DNA from: JACQGD01 sp045628725
Lineage (GTDB): Bacteria; Patescibacteriota; Saccharimonadia; Saccharimonadales; Saccharimonadaceae
DNA: 19,361 nt
Direction of reading: 5' to 3'
Assembly: GCA_045628725.1 (NCBI GenBank)
Contig: JAZQPT010000089.1
Coordinates: forward strand, 1-19,361
The position numbers were made by a program, and so were the translations under genes. The notes under the pieces were generated by a model. It saw only the letters and a program-made list of their open reading frames with translations, searched no databases and was not told the DNA's origin. Position 1 is the stretch's first letter. Each line of letters begins with the position of its first letter. Positions 7,713-15,600 of the stretch are shown piece after piece.

Positions 7713-9131
7713 TTATGGGGTAAAGAGATAATACCTTTGGAAGGTTATAAATAGCGCCAGCAAAACCAATACCACAAGCGTCCATACCGTCCATGTAGTC
7801 GCTCGTGGAATATCAGTTTTCATTACCCTCACGCCTCCAGTAAAAATAATGGCGGCCGCAATAATTAGTATAGGCAAGAAGTATCGCCCTTGTACGCCGT
7901 AAACAATATCAAAATTAACTGGTGTGTACCCAAGGTAAATAGCTAAGTTGACGGCGGTGAAATATCCTATACACAGGATACAAGCAAATAGCTTCCAGCC
8001 TTTATGGATTTTCACTTGCTTTCTTAAGTCTATGTTTACGACATACAAAAAACCTAGCACCGACGCATACGCCACAAACATCCAAAGCGGATATATTGTG
8101 TCGGCTGCGCCGAAAATACCTAGTACACCTCTCACCTCGTCGTCCCCATGATTCGTCATATACGAATTCCATGCGACGCGGGCGGCTCGCTTTGGGTCGG
8201 AAAGAATAATACCAAGCTGCTCTTGGCTACTCACGTCCTGAGGCATGCCAGATATCGCCATACCTTCACTCTTGACGCTACTAACCGCAAGCCAAGCAAA
8301 TAGCAACGCTACACACACTACTCCCGTGCCAGCAATCCAGCGTAATGCCATCGGTTTTTTAACTAAAATAAACACTAATGGCAGAAAAAGATATAGTAGC
8401 GGCTTAGCCAGTATAATGGAAGCGCAAAGCAGGGCAAGTAAGACCCATTGTCGTGTAGTAATGGTCTTTTTTTCGTACAGATACAACACAAAAGAGATGA
8501 AAAGCGCCAGTAGCGCATATGATACACTGTCTGCGGTTATTACAGATTGCTGGAACAGAAGCATCGGTATAAGGCCAACTGCAGCCATAAGATATTTTTT
8601 ATGCGGTATCAGCCTGATTGCCAAGAAGATGAGCAATACAGATGCTATCCCGAGAGATAATCGTGCGATATACATAGACAATAATGGGCTTAGATTGAAC
8701 GTCTGGGCGATCGCCACACCTGGTACTGCCGGTAAATATGTCAGTGGGCTGTAGTTAACCATCGGCGGCTTATACTTCTCGCCGTCGTTCAATGGCATAT
8801 TCAAAGCTTCTTTTGTGCGATAAAGCTCGTATTTATTCGTTGAGTTCCCTCGCAAATCGTCATTATAAAATGTCATCTGAAGAGTATCAGCAATAGATGA
8901 GGGCAACGACGCCGAGGATTCCGCCACATTCACTGGAATAAAATAGCCCTGAGCTATATATTGCGTGCGAATGTAGTGAGCTTCTTCATCAGGTCCTTGG
9001 AATGGTGGCGTAATAAATACGAAAGCCACCACACTTAGCAATGCTGTGACTAGGTATACATACTCAGGGGACTTGACCCAGCGAGCAAGAAGCTGATTTA
9101 CTTCTCGCCTAAAGCGAATTATCTTATTCAT
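7713..9131 (-). CDS. DUF2142 family polytopic membrane protein (probable GT-C glycosyltransferase)
   Basis: This 472-residue protein has a short positively charged N-terminus, a first helix (about 25-42), then PPFQGPDEEAHYIRTQYI (42-59), the signature opening of DUF2142. It continues with a long outer loop with YSPLTYLP (127-134), ITADSVSYAL (198-207) at the start of a helix pair, and about ten hydrophobic segments in all. DUF2142 proteins lie in polysaccharide clusters and resemble GT-C enzymes, in which an Asp/Glu pair in the first outer loop takes part in catalysis; D48/E49 are candidates here. It is a relative of the 278-1684 protein by layout. It heads the five-gene operon, and a -10 box is found 11 bases before its ATG. 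The final TAA overlaps an ATG by one base. Confidence 0.8.
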   Translation of the reverse strand: MNKIIRFRREVNQLLARWVKSPEYVYLVTALLSVVAFVFITPPFQGPDEEAHYIRTQYIAQGYFIPVNVAESSASLPSSIADTLQMTFYNDDLRGNSTNKYELYRTKEALNMPLNDGEKYKPPMVNYSPLTYLPAVPGVAIAQTFNLSPLLSMYIARLSLGIASVLLIFLAIRLIPHKKYLMAAVGLIPMLLFQQSVITADSVSYALLALFISFVLYLYEKKTITTRQWVLLALLCASIILAKPLLYLFLPLVFILVKKPMALRWIAGTGVVCVALLFAWLAVSSVKSEGMAISGMPQDVSSQEQLGIILSDPKRAARVAWNSYMTNHGDDEVRGVLGIFGAADTIYPLWMFVAYASVLGFLYVVNIDLRKQVKIHKGWKLFACILCIGYFTAVNLAIYLGYTPVNFDIVYGVQGRYFLPILIIAAAIIFTGGVRVMKTDIPRATTWTVWTLVVLVLLALFITFQRYYLFTP

Positions 9132-9142
9132 AGACTAGCTTT

Positions 9143-9153
9143 AGTATATACCA
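9143..9153 (-). promoter_or_regulatory. Extended -10 promoter of the 9131 operon
   Basis: On the minus strand this reads TGGTATATACT, an extended -10 element; the TATACT ends 11 bases before the ATG at 9131. The leader would be about 3-5 bases, and there is no ribosome binding site. The 12 bases GTATATACTAAA are identical to those in front of the 12106 gene. Confidence 0.62.
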
Positions 9154-9173
9154 TCCAGCAACGCGTCGATAGA

Positions 9174-11531
9174 CTATCTAATTAACGCGCCCTTTGGAAA
9201 GATTTGTGCCGTCATGTGAGTTATGCTTGCCATGGCGCCGCCTTCAGAACTTAATCTAAGATATGTAGCCATACTACCAATTGGGGACAGCACACCCTGT
9301 TTAAGCTCGAAAATTGTACCGTCCGGAGTTCGAACAAATCGTGGCAAGTCATCACTCTTTTCAAACACGTTGCATGTTTGTTCTTGAAGCGTACGCGCTA
9401 CTCTATTCTCCAATTTTATACCGTACAGCCTACCACCAAGGCCGATGTTCGTCTTAGAATCGCATACTACATACGAAGGCAGGACGGTTTGGTCTACTGT
9501 ATATTTCGCCAAGATAGAATCACTGATAGTTCGGATAGCCATATTGACCCCTAGATCCTTAGCAGGATCAAAGCTACTCATTGGTACCAACCTATCATAC
9601 CCATCGGTCATATAAACTGTAGCGCTAGAAGGAGTCTTGACTAATCGACCCGCACCCACAATAACGTTGCCGGTTGGGATAGCATCTAACACTTCATCAT
9701 TTACCCACCCCAAATAAGGCTCATTCTCTCCCGTTATTGACTTCAGATCATCCATTGCCACTAATGGTCGCTTTTGGCCATTAACAATCACAAATACCGT
9801 TGCGTCATTGAAGTATTTTAGTAGTGGCGGACTAGACACGCTACCACTGCCGTTCAACCTATCTACAGTTGATGCAGACAGTGGGACAGGAGACAGATGC
9901 AAGCTCTGGACGCTTGGCACACGTTTTTTGCCATCATTAGTTAACAAATACGTCATGCCGTTACTACTAGATACACTATCCTTAATCGTATAGGACGGCG
10001 CGGGCAACTTCTGGATACTTTGTTCATCAAGCTCTTTGGCACCTAGCCCCGAAAAGGCCCTATCGCTTACTGTGGAGCGTTTTATGCTCAAAATCATGCT
10101 ATTGTCTTTCAAGACCTGATTGTTTGCCTCCTGGCGACTCTGGATGACTATACCGCTCCTCACATATGGCACACCATAAGGAAGGTAATTAAATGCAGCA
10201 TCACTCAGCAGATTATATCCTGTTGTCACCCCTGCTTCCAACAAGGATTGATCATCAAGAACTTCTCTACGCTCCCCGCCGTCTATGTAATACGTACGCC
10301 CCGAAGTTGTTTTCATACCTCTTGTCACAATAGGGCCTGAGGACAGTTTATCTATTTGCGCTTGCGAAAGAATTGCCGCACCCCCGCACCCACCACCATA
10401 GTCCGCAACCATCTCACACGATGTAAATGGCAGCTTTATCCCAGAATCGAAGAAGTAGATTGTCCCGTCCGGAGATTGTATTGTTCGCCCGAGTAGGTGG
10501 CCGGTAGGTATTCCGTCAAGGTAGGTTTGCGACACAAAACCGACACTGCCGAGATTCGCCGCTGCGATCAGGGAAGGATCTGCCACTGGGTACTTGGACT
10601 TATCACCAATCAAGTATACTGTCGCATTATCTACAGTACGGACAAAATTACCATTTGTTAGCGTTGAGCCAAACCATTCTTGCCAGAAATACCAAAAGTT
10701 TCGATTTCCATACGCACCACAATGTGCAGTACCTGGATACGCACGAAGAGCTGCATCATTTGGAACGTACGGCGTGTAAATATATAGACTTGCGGTTGCA
10801 TAATTCTGGATATATACATTTTTCGTACCACAATTTGGATCGGGGCTGTATTGGATTGTATTCCAACGCCCTGGCGCAAAGTTATACGACCCCATTTTGT
10901 TGTAATATTCACGCAACTGCCATGCAGCTAGCCTTACCTGTTTTAGGAACCCAGCCTTGGAGGAGTCACAATTGGCCGAGTACCCAGGACCACTGTCAGG
11001 ACAAGCGTATCCCATGGCGTATTTATACTGTGATTTTAGTGGCCATGAATCGCTAAATAAGTTCAGAGACTCTTTTCGCAACAAAACCAGCAGTACTTTT
11101 GGATTAATTCGATAATCTTGCGCTGCATTATATATGATCTGTGCCGCACTTTGACCACCAGCAAATGCTCCACCACCTTTTTCAAACGAGGTTTCACCTG
11201 TCGTAGGGTTTTCATGATAATTATCAAGACATACGTATGGCGGTCCGGGCCATCTCTGAATTTGCTGAGCATACTGGGCATTAGTTAGATTCCCATACCC
11301 CGACGCTCGTGTCCCCCAAGTGTCACAAGCTGGCACATGTGCGTCGAGAAAACGTTGAATATCACTTACACCACCCATCCCACCTGGATCATAGAAAACA
11401 GCATCATCGATGATACGTCCAGGGTCAAACGCGGACGGATTCGGAGCCGCTATAGCTGCAGAATTTGTAACAAGCACACCCCCCCCGGCGATTGAAGCTA
11501 TTAGAGCAAGAGTGAGGAGCGATTTTCGCAT
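9174..11531 (-). CDS. Secreted lysozyme-like protein with about eight degenerate C-terminal repeats
   Basis: This 785-residue protein has a Sec signal peptide (KS basic start, hydrophobic 5-20, probable cleavage after AIAA near 29). Residues about 34-64 hold FDPGRIIDDAVFYDPGGMGG then VSDIQRFLD, and 128-290 a lysozyme-like region, INPKVLLVLLRKESLNLF with candidate catalytic Glu154, followed by YAMGYACPDSGPGY and ending NRNFWYFWQEWFGST. I recognise this domain pair from secreted proteins of Actinobacteria, where the core reads LLVTLQKEQ; cleavage of peptidoglycan is inferred, not proven. From about 296 to the end come roughly eight repeats of 50-90 residues. Ten cysteines (69, 101, 177, 188, 234, 271, 372, 382, 690, 720) fit disulfides outside the cell. 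There is no anchor at the C-terminus. The start overlaps the upstream stop by one base (TAATG). An 8-base G tract lies in the signal-peptide codons. Confidence 0.78.
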   Translation of the reverse strand: MRKSLLTLALIASIAGGGVLVTNSAAIAAPNPSAFDPGRIIDDAVFYDPGGMGGVSDIQRFLDAHVPACDTWGTRASGYGNLTNAQYAQQIQRWPGPPYVCLDNYHENPTTGETSFEKGGGAFAGGQSAAQIIYNAAQDYRINPKVLLVLLRKESLNLFSDSWPLKSQYKYAMGYACPDSGPGYSANCDSSKAGFLKQVRLAAWQLREYYNKMGSYNFAPGRWNTIQYSPDPNCGTKNVYIQNYATASLYIYTPYVPNDAALRAYPGTAHCGAYGNRNFWYFWQEWFGSTLTNGNFVRTVDNATVYLIGDKSKYPVADPSLIAAANLGSVGFVSQTYLDGIPTGHLLGRTIQSPDGTIYFFDSGIKLPFTSCEMVADYGGGCGGAAILSQAQIDKLSSGPIVTRGMKTTSGRTYYIDGGERREVLDDQSLLEAGVTTGYNLLSDAAFNYLPYGVPYVRSGIVIQSRQEANNQVLKDNSMILSIKRSTVSDRAFSGLGAKELDEQSIQKLPAPSYTIKDSVSSSNGMTYLLTNDGKKRVPSVQSLHLSPVPLSASTVDRLNGSGSVSSPPLLKYFNDATVFVIVNGQKRPLVAMDDLKSITGENEPYLGWVNDEVLDAIPTGNVIVGAGRLVKTPSSATVYMTDGYDRLVPMSSFDPAKDLGVNMAIRTISDSILAKYTVDQTVLPSYVVCDSKTNIGLGGRLYGIKLENRVARTLQEQTCNVFEKSDDLPRFVRTPDGTIFELKQGVLSPIGSMATYLRLSSEGGAMASITHMTAQIFPKGALIR
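9177..10646 (-). repeat. Degenerate tandem protein repeats (about eight) in the 785-residue secreted protein
   Basis: Residues 296-785 of the 9174-11531 product divide into about eight units. The shared pattern is a hydrophobic strand, a D/N-G turn, (T/V)(I/V)Y or (T/V)(I/V)F, a G-K-(R/K)-x-(P/V) turn, then a helix-like stretch with S-D/Q-x-x-(L/I)-x-x-(I/L)-P-x-G. Example cores are SPDGTIYFFDSGIKLPF, TSGRTYYIDGGERREV, SNGMTYLLTNDGKKRVP, DATVFVIVNGQKRPL, SATVYMTDGYDRLVP and PDGTIFELKQGVLSPI. Unit 4 (about 458-515) is the least clear. The similarity is at protein level; DNA copies have diverged, so recent duplication is not indicated. Confidence 0.68.
11479..11486. repeat. 8-base homopolymer C (G on the coding strand) inside the signal peptide region
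   Basis: Eight consecutive C on the + strand form GGG GGG GG on the coding strand, covering Gly16-Gly18 of the 785-residue secreted protein. It is the longest G/C run I saw in the window; the others are six or fewer. A one-base slip would shift the frame near the start of the gene. Confidence 0.9.
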
Positions 11532-12106
11532 TACTTATTAAACTCCCTGACCTCGGATACACCCGTCGCCGTATCCGATTCATATGTCAACTTCACACTC
11601 CAGCCGTCCCCAGCAAGTTCGGCAGCCGGGAAGCGAACGGTCGCACATGCCGTCGACGTCGGTGTTGTCAGAGGAGACGAAATCTTTGTAATAGTCTGCG
11701 CACCATTCGTAAAGATGTACCTACAGTCGCCGCCTTCCTGCACTAAATTAGTGACCATCCCGCTAGCGCTCAGCGTTCCATTTGCAACACTAACGTTCGT
11801 TATAAGTACATTAACTTTTGCTTTCCCATCAGGTTCAGACTCGGGACTCTTTGGCCTATCTGTTTGCGGATTCTGAGTTTTCTGTTCAGGGTTATCCCTG
11901 ATAACCTCTTCGGCCTTTTTTTCGGTCTCCGTACGATCGTAGTTAACTGTTTGTTCGCCAATCTCATACGTCTTTTGTTCAGACGCAAAGGGGGGTAGCT
12001 TGTAAAAAGCGGCTGCACCAAAATATACCCCTGTCACAGCCACTACAGCTAAGACAAGAAGGAGAATGATTTTTTTCTTATTGTTAGTTTGTTTGTTTAA
12101 TTTCAT
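11531..12106 (-). CDS. Membrane-anchored protein with an extracytoplasmic C-terminal beta-type domain, unrecognised
   Basis: I do not recognise this 191-residue protein. It has a very basic N-terminus (KLNKQTNNKKK), one membrane helix (about 13-35), then a low-complexity linker rich in E, K, P, Q and D (about 45-97), and a C-terminal domain (98-190) that looks like a small beta-sandwich: VNVLITNVSVANGTLSASG, then GGDCRYIFTN, and a final WSVKLTYES strand. Two cysteines (128 and 154) could form a disulfide outside the cell. The topology is a type II anchor with the C-terminal domain outside. It is the first gene of a two-gene unit; its TAA overlaps the ATG of the lysozyme-like protein by one base, so the two are coupled and may act together. 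Promoter boxes lie just upstream and there is no ribosome binding site. Confidence 0.72.
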   Translation of the reverse strand: MKLNKQTNNKKKIILLLVLAVVAVTGVYFGAAAFYKLPPFASEQKTYEIGEQTVNYDRTETEKKAEEVIRDNPEQKTQNPQTDRPKSPESEPDGKAKVNVLITNVSVANGTLSASGMVTNLVQEGGDCRYIFTNGAQTITKISSPLTTPTSTACATVRFPAAELAGDGWSVKLTYESDTATGVSEVREFNK

Positions 12107-12118
12107 CGCTATACATTT

Positions 12119-12127
12119 AGTATATAC
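12119..12127 (-). promoter_or_regulatory. -10 box of the 12106 unit
   Basis: The minus strand reads GTATATACT, and the TATACT ends 12 bases before the ATG at 12106. The extended 12-mer GTATATACTAAA is the same as that before the 9131 gene. A leader of about 4-6 bases is predicted. Confidence 0.58.
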
Positions 12128-12149
12128 TGCTTATACTTCCATGTACACT

Positions 12150-12155
12150 ATTATA
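12150..12155 (-). promoter_or_regulatory. Possible upstream second -10 box for the 12106 unit
   Basis: The minus strand reads TATAAT at 12155-12150, 43 bases before the 12106 start. Seven bases after it stands an ATG followed by GAA GTA TAA, a three-codon frame. This may be a second promoter giving a leader of about 37 bases, or a chance A+T match. Confidence 0.35.
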
Positions 12156-12165
12156 TAACAATCTA

Positions 12166-13161
12166 CTAGGTACTCTTTTTTTCGGCCTGTTGCTGCTCGA
12201 GTGAGTATCTTTTAAGTGCCTTTTCGTCCGATAAATCGACTGAAGCCGCCAGCCTAACTCCGCGCCATTTTTCAATATGATAAAACGGATTAATCACCAA
12301 CCAGTACAGCTTACGCTTCCACGAATAGTCAGTGTCTGCCAACGTCCGCACCCAGTCTTTTGCCACACCCTTAACAATCATCTTTATAACAAGTTTCCTA
12401 CCAGGTTTACTAACCGGAATACCCACCCTACGAAGCCCTAGTGTCTCATCAAACATGCGTGCCTTATAATCACGTAGACTAACGTCATTTGTATGCAGCA
12501 CATTACCGCGAGAAGCATATGCCTTTATGTACCCTGCGTCTATTAGGTCGCGACCAAATAGCTGATCCTCGGCATAGGCAACTGGCTTATACGGAATTTC
12601 ACCAGTTAAAAGTGACTTACGAGCAGCAGAGTTAACGTCCGAGTAAAACGAGATAAAATCATACTGTCCCTGATCACAGACAAAGTCATCCTTATAGAAG
12701 AGGGTCGTACCCGCATCGGGTCCAAAGTTACCGAAAACGGCGCGCACTTCGTACTTCAAAAGCGGAAACGCATTTGGGCGCGGGTCTTGCTTGCCCATCA
12801 CGCCCATCACTTTGTCGTTTAACTCAAATGGTTTAACCATTTCGTACAACCATCGGTCATGAGCCGGGGTGGCGTCTTGGGACAAGTAGACGACTATTTC
12901 ACCTTTAGCGTCATATGCAGCATCGCGACGCGTCTTGCCGTGACCGTACTCCGCTTTAGTGATCGTCTTGTAGCGCATGTTCGCATGCTTTTGGGCGTAC
13001 TTTTTAATAATCTCTGGCGTTTGATCCGTAGAGCTTGTATCGTAAACAAGTACTTCGTACTCGAAGTCTACTTTTTGTGAAAATACTCTTTCGAATAGCT
13101 CATCCAGATACTGTTCGCCGAAATACGTCGGCACGAACACAGTCACATACGGTGCTGTCAT
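12166..13161 (-). CDS. GT2 family glycosyltransferase, rhamnosyltransferase-like
   Basis: This 331-residue enzyme starts at the ATG at 13161, which overlaps the upstream TGA by 4 bases (ATGA); a frame to 13218 would overlap the neighbour by 61 bases and its extra residues do not look like a GT2 start. From the chosen start the protein opens with TAPYVTVFVPTYFGEQYLDE, the normal GT2 first strand. Other motifs are VLVYDTSSTDQT (37-48), the metal motif SQDATP (94-99), and AEDQLFGRDLIDAGY (197-211), which carries the catalytic-base ED and resembles rhamnosyltransferases of surface-polysaccharide clusters. A rhamnose donor fits the rml genes in this window but is inferred. It is last in the Wzm-Wzt operon. 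Confidence 0.85.
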   Translation of the reverse strand: MTAPYVTVFVPTYFGEQYLDELFERVFSQKVDFEYEVLVYDTSSTDQTPEIIKKYAQKHANMRYKTITKAEYGHGKTRRDAAYDAKGEIVVYLSQDATPAHDRWLYEMVKPFELNDKVMGVMGKQDPRPNAFPLLKYEVRAVFGNFGPDAGTTLFYKDDFVCDQGQYDFISFYSDVNSAARKSLLTGEIPYKPVAYAEDQLFGRDLIDAGYIKAYASRGNVLHTNDVSLRDYKARMFDETLGLRRVGIPVSKPGRKLVIKMIVKGVAKDWVRTLADTDYSWKRKLYWLVINPFYHIEKWRGVRLAASVDLSDEKALKRYSLEQQQAEKKST

Positions 13162-14369
13162 CGCCCTGTTACTTCCCGCCGGATAATTTGTTCGACCTTC
13201 TCGTACGAACCGTCCCATGATAACGAACTGACACTTTCGACAGCCGCCTGAGCATAATCATTAATATTATCACGCTCAACGGCACGACAAAGCGCCTCGG
13301 CAAGCTCAATTGGATTCGTCTCCGCATAGTCAACGTACTGATCCATGCCATGCAACACCATCCTATTGTTTTCACCTTCATTCATTACCGGTATACAACC
13401 AGCCGCAATAAGCTCGAGTGGCAGTAGCGATACGTTTGTTAATGACATCACCAAACAAGCTACTGACTCATGATACAGTTCGGCGAGTTCCGAATGTGTA
13501 ATAATGCCACGATTTTCAAACTTGAATGGGATCTTGAAATTTGACACATCCCAGCCCATAAATTCTATTTCATATTCAGGATGCTTTTTCTTGAAGATAT
13601 CTAGCGCCATCACGCCAATCTCAAAAGCACGACGCTCCGTCACAGGGCGGGCGTAGAAGCAAATTTTCTTCTTTTTCTTGATTGGTGCTGTGGGTTTATA
13701 GATATCGAGATCGGCACCAAAATCAAAGTAATCGGCTCGCATGCCATACTCACCAACCTTCTTCATTAGCCATGGGCCAGCGGTTATGCCGTAAAAGTTC
13801 ATCTTGTACGTATTTTCAGCAAGTACCGATCGTGAACCCATGCCGTAAAAGTATGGCTCAAAATCTTGTACGAAATAAAACTTATGAGCATCCGTTTTGA
13901 CATTAAAAGTCGGGTAGACTGTTTCCCAGCCCGTCGCAATAAGCGCATCGGACTCGACGTAATCTTTGATTTTCTTTACTTCAACATCAAGCTTGAAACT
14001 TTTCCTGAGGATCTCCCTCGCTTCAGATAATGACTGAGCGTGAGCACCTTCATAGATATAAAATGTCACGTCATGACCAGCATTTTTTAGGTATCGAGCG
14101 AATCTTGCAATCGTATTCTGCCCCCCGGCGCCATGACTAAGGGGCGAAAGCACCCATCCGATCTTCAGGTGCTGCACATTCTTTTTCTTTGGGGTAACAT
14201 ATGGCGCATGTATATAATCTGCCTTAATAACATCGTCAATAGCAACCATTACGTCGATCGGCTGCTTCACCATCGTGGCATGCTTCACGATATATTTCGC
14301 TACTCGCTTAGATGTTTTTGCAACGCCTTCTTTCTTGGTATATGTATATAATTTGTAAATTTTCTTCAT
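13158..14369 (-). CDS. WsaF-like glycosyltransferase (GT4-type GT-B fold)
   Basis: This 403-residue GT-B protein has an N-terminal domain from LKIGWVLSPLSHGAGGQNTIARF (68-90), where GAGGQ is the glycine-rich acceptor loop. Next are ALIATGWETVYPTF (142-155), QDFEPYFYGMGSRSVLAENT (168-187) and GITAGPWLMKKV (194-205), then the C-terminal donor domain with KKICFYARP (234-242) and SLLPLELIAAGCIPV (314-328) matching the E-x7-E-like donor site. This pattern is that of WsaF, the rhamnosyltransferase of the S-layer glycan of Geobacillus, and its relatives. Together with the rml genes it suggests a rhamnose-containing chain built before ABC export. An AAGGGG stretch a few bases upstream can act as ribosome binding site. 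One base separates it from the stop of the Wzt gene. Confidence 0.85.
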   Translation of the reverse strand: MKKIYKLYTYTKKEGVAKTSKRVAKYIVKHATMVKQPIDVMVAIDDVIKADYIHAPYVTPKKKNVQHLKIGWVLSPLSHGAGGQNTIARFARYLKNAGHDVTFYIYEGAHAQSLSEAREILRKSFKLDVEVKKIKDYVESDALIATGWETVYPTFNVKTDAHKFYFVQDFEPYFYGMGSRSVLAENTYKMNFYGITAGPWLMKKVGEYGMRADYFDFGADLDIYKPTAPIKKKKKICFYARPVTERRAFEIGVMALDIFKKKHPEYEIEFMGWDVSNFKIPFKFENRGIITHSELAELYHESVACLVMSLTNVSLLPLELIAAGCIPVMNEGENNRMVLHGMDQYVDYAETNPIELAEALCRAVERDNINDYAQAAVESVSSLSWDGSYEKVEQIIRREVTGR

Positions 14370-14370
14370 A

Positions 14371-15600
14371 CTACCCCTTATTTTTTGATACTGACTTTCT
14401 GTTATTCTTTTTTGCCTGAATCGTGTAGTCGCTTAATTCAACTTGAGGAAAAATAATACCACCGGTCGGCGTCTCTCTTGAAATACGAAAACTCCCCGCC
14501 TCCGCTACTTGATCAAATGTCTTATGGAAGGAAGAGCTCGTGCAGCCAGCACTAATTCTATATTTGCCATTAATAAACAGGTTGGGCACTTTCCATTGGA
14601 GTCGTACCTTTGACCCTTTTGCTATATCGCCAGTACGCTTACTAACCTGGTATGTGTTGGCATCGATCAGCCCCGCCCCAGCGGGTGAATAAATAGAGAT
14701 ACCGAATACTGGATTCTGTACATCTTGAATTGCTTCGTACTCCGTCGTGATGAGCACATAGTCATCTTTTACGCTTGTCGACACGTCTGTAGTCCGGATT
14801 TCACCCGTTCCCCATCGTTCACCTTGAATGTTGTCTTTTCGAGTCTGCTCTTCGACGTCTTTGATAAACAGCTTCTGATAAGCCGCCGCTACTACTTCTG
14901 GCGTTCCTTCGGTTGCAATGACGCCCTTTTCAATCATGATGGCACGATCACAATATTGTCGTACAGCACCCATGTCGTGCGTCACCAAGATTACTGTTTT
15001 TTTCCGTTGCTTCAAATCCATAAAGTAGTCAAAGCACTTCTGCTGGAAGGCCGCGTCACCAACTGCGAGTACCTCGTCAAGCACCAAGATATCCGTGCTA
15101 ACCTTAATCGCAATTGAAAAGGCTAGGCGCACTTGCATTCCGCTAGAATAATTTTTTAGCTTCTGGTCCATGAAATCGTCCAGTTCAGCAAAAGCAACAA
15201 TCTCATCATACATAGCCTCTACCTCAGGGCGAGTGAATCCAAGCAGCGCACCGTTTAGATATACATTATCACGACCAGAAAGCTCTGGGCTAAACCCGAC
15301 ACCCAGCTCAATAAATGGTACAAGCTTACCATCAATATCGATTGACCCTGATGTTGGTGAATAAATACCTGATATCAGTTTTAGTAGCGTACTTTTTCCA
15401 CTTCCATTCCGGCCGACAATACCGAAAAACTCACCCTTTTTCACCTCAAACGAGATATCTTTTAGCGCTTCCTGCACATCATAGCCACGCTTATTGAAAT
15501 TAATCAGCTTCCCCTTTATGGAATTCTGCGATTCGTGAGGTAGCCGAAACGACTTGTTAATGTGGGAAACCTTAATTGCAGTGTCATTTATCTGTGTCAT
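14371..15600 (-). CDS. wzt: Polysaccharide ABC transporter ATP-binding protein with C-terminal carbohydrate-binding domain (Wzt-type)
   Basis: This 409-residue protein has two parts. The ATPase part shows Walker A GRNGSGKST (63-71), Q-loop-region GVGFSPELSGRDN (100-112), signature YSSGMQ (151-156), Walker B ILVLDE (171-176), D-loop GD (181-182) and H-loop His208. The arrangement GVGFSPELSGRDNVYLNG is specific to the Wzt/TagH/RfbB group. Residues about 255-395 form a beta-rich domain (Wzt-C type), which in related transporters binds the modified non-reducing end of the glycan before export. The tail is Lys/Asn rich. It powers transport through the permease encoded just upstream, whose TAA overlaps this ATG by one base (TAATG); a GGAG lies 8 bases upstream of the ATG. 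Confidence 0.93.
   Translation of the reverse strand: MTQINDTAIKVSHINKSFRLPHESQNSIKGKLINFNKRGYDVQEALKDISFEVKKGEFFGIVGRNGSGKSTLLKLISGIYSPTSGSIDIDGKLVPFIELGVGFSPELSGRDNVYLNGALLGFTRPEVEAMYDEIVAFAELDDFMDQKLKNYSSGMQVRLAFSIAIKVSTDILVLDEVLAVGDAAFQQKCFDYFMDLKQRKKTVILVTHDMGAVRQYCDRAIMIEKGVIATEGTPEVVAAAYQKLFIKDVEEQTRKDNIQGERWGTGEIRTTDVSTSVKDDYVLITTEYEAIQDVQNPVFGISIYSPAGAGLIDANTYQVSKRTGDIAKGSKVRLQWKVPNLFINGKYRISAGCTSSSFHKTFDQVAEAGSFRISRETPTGGIIFPQVELSDYTIQAKKNNRKSVSKNKG

Noticed and set aside
8245..8754. A 169-codon open frame on the + strand inside the DUF2142 gene.
   Set aside because: It is wholly antisense to a gene with strong family motifs, has no ribosome binding site or promoter, and its composition (many Ser, Thr, Ile, Asn) looks like a reverse-strand shadow.
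10655..11056. A 133-codon + strand open frame antisense to the lysozyme-like domain.
   Set aside because: The minus-strand gene has a signal peptide, conserved motifs and ordered cysteines; the antisense frame is rich in His and Tyr and has no start signals.
13161..13218. Extended N-terminus of the GT2 gene at 12166 (start at 13218).
   Set aside because: It would overlap the upstream gene by 61 bases and add residues that do not fit GT2; the ATG at 13161 gives the usual ATGA overlap and normal GT2 opening.
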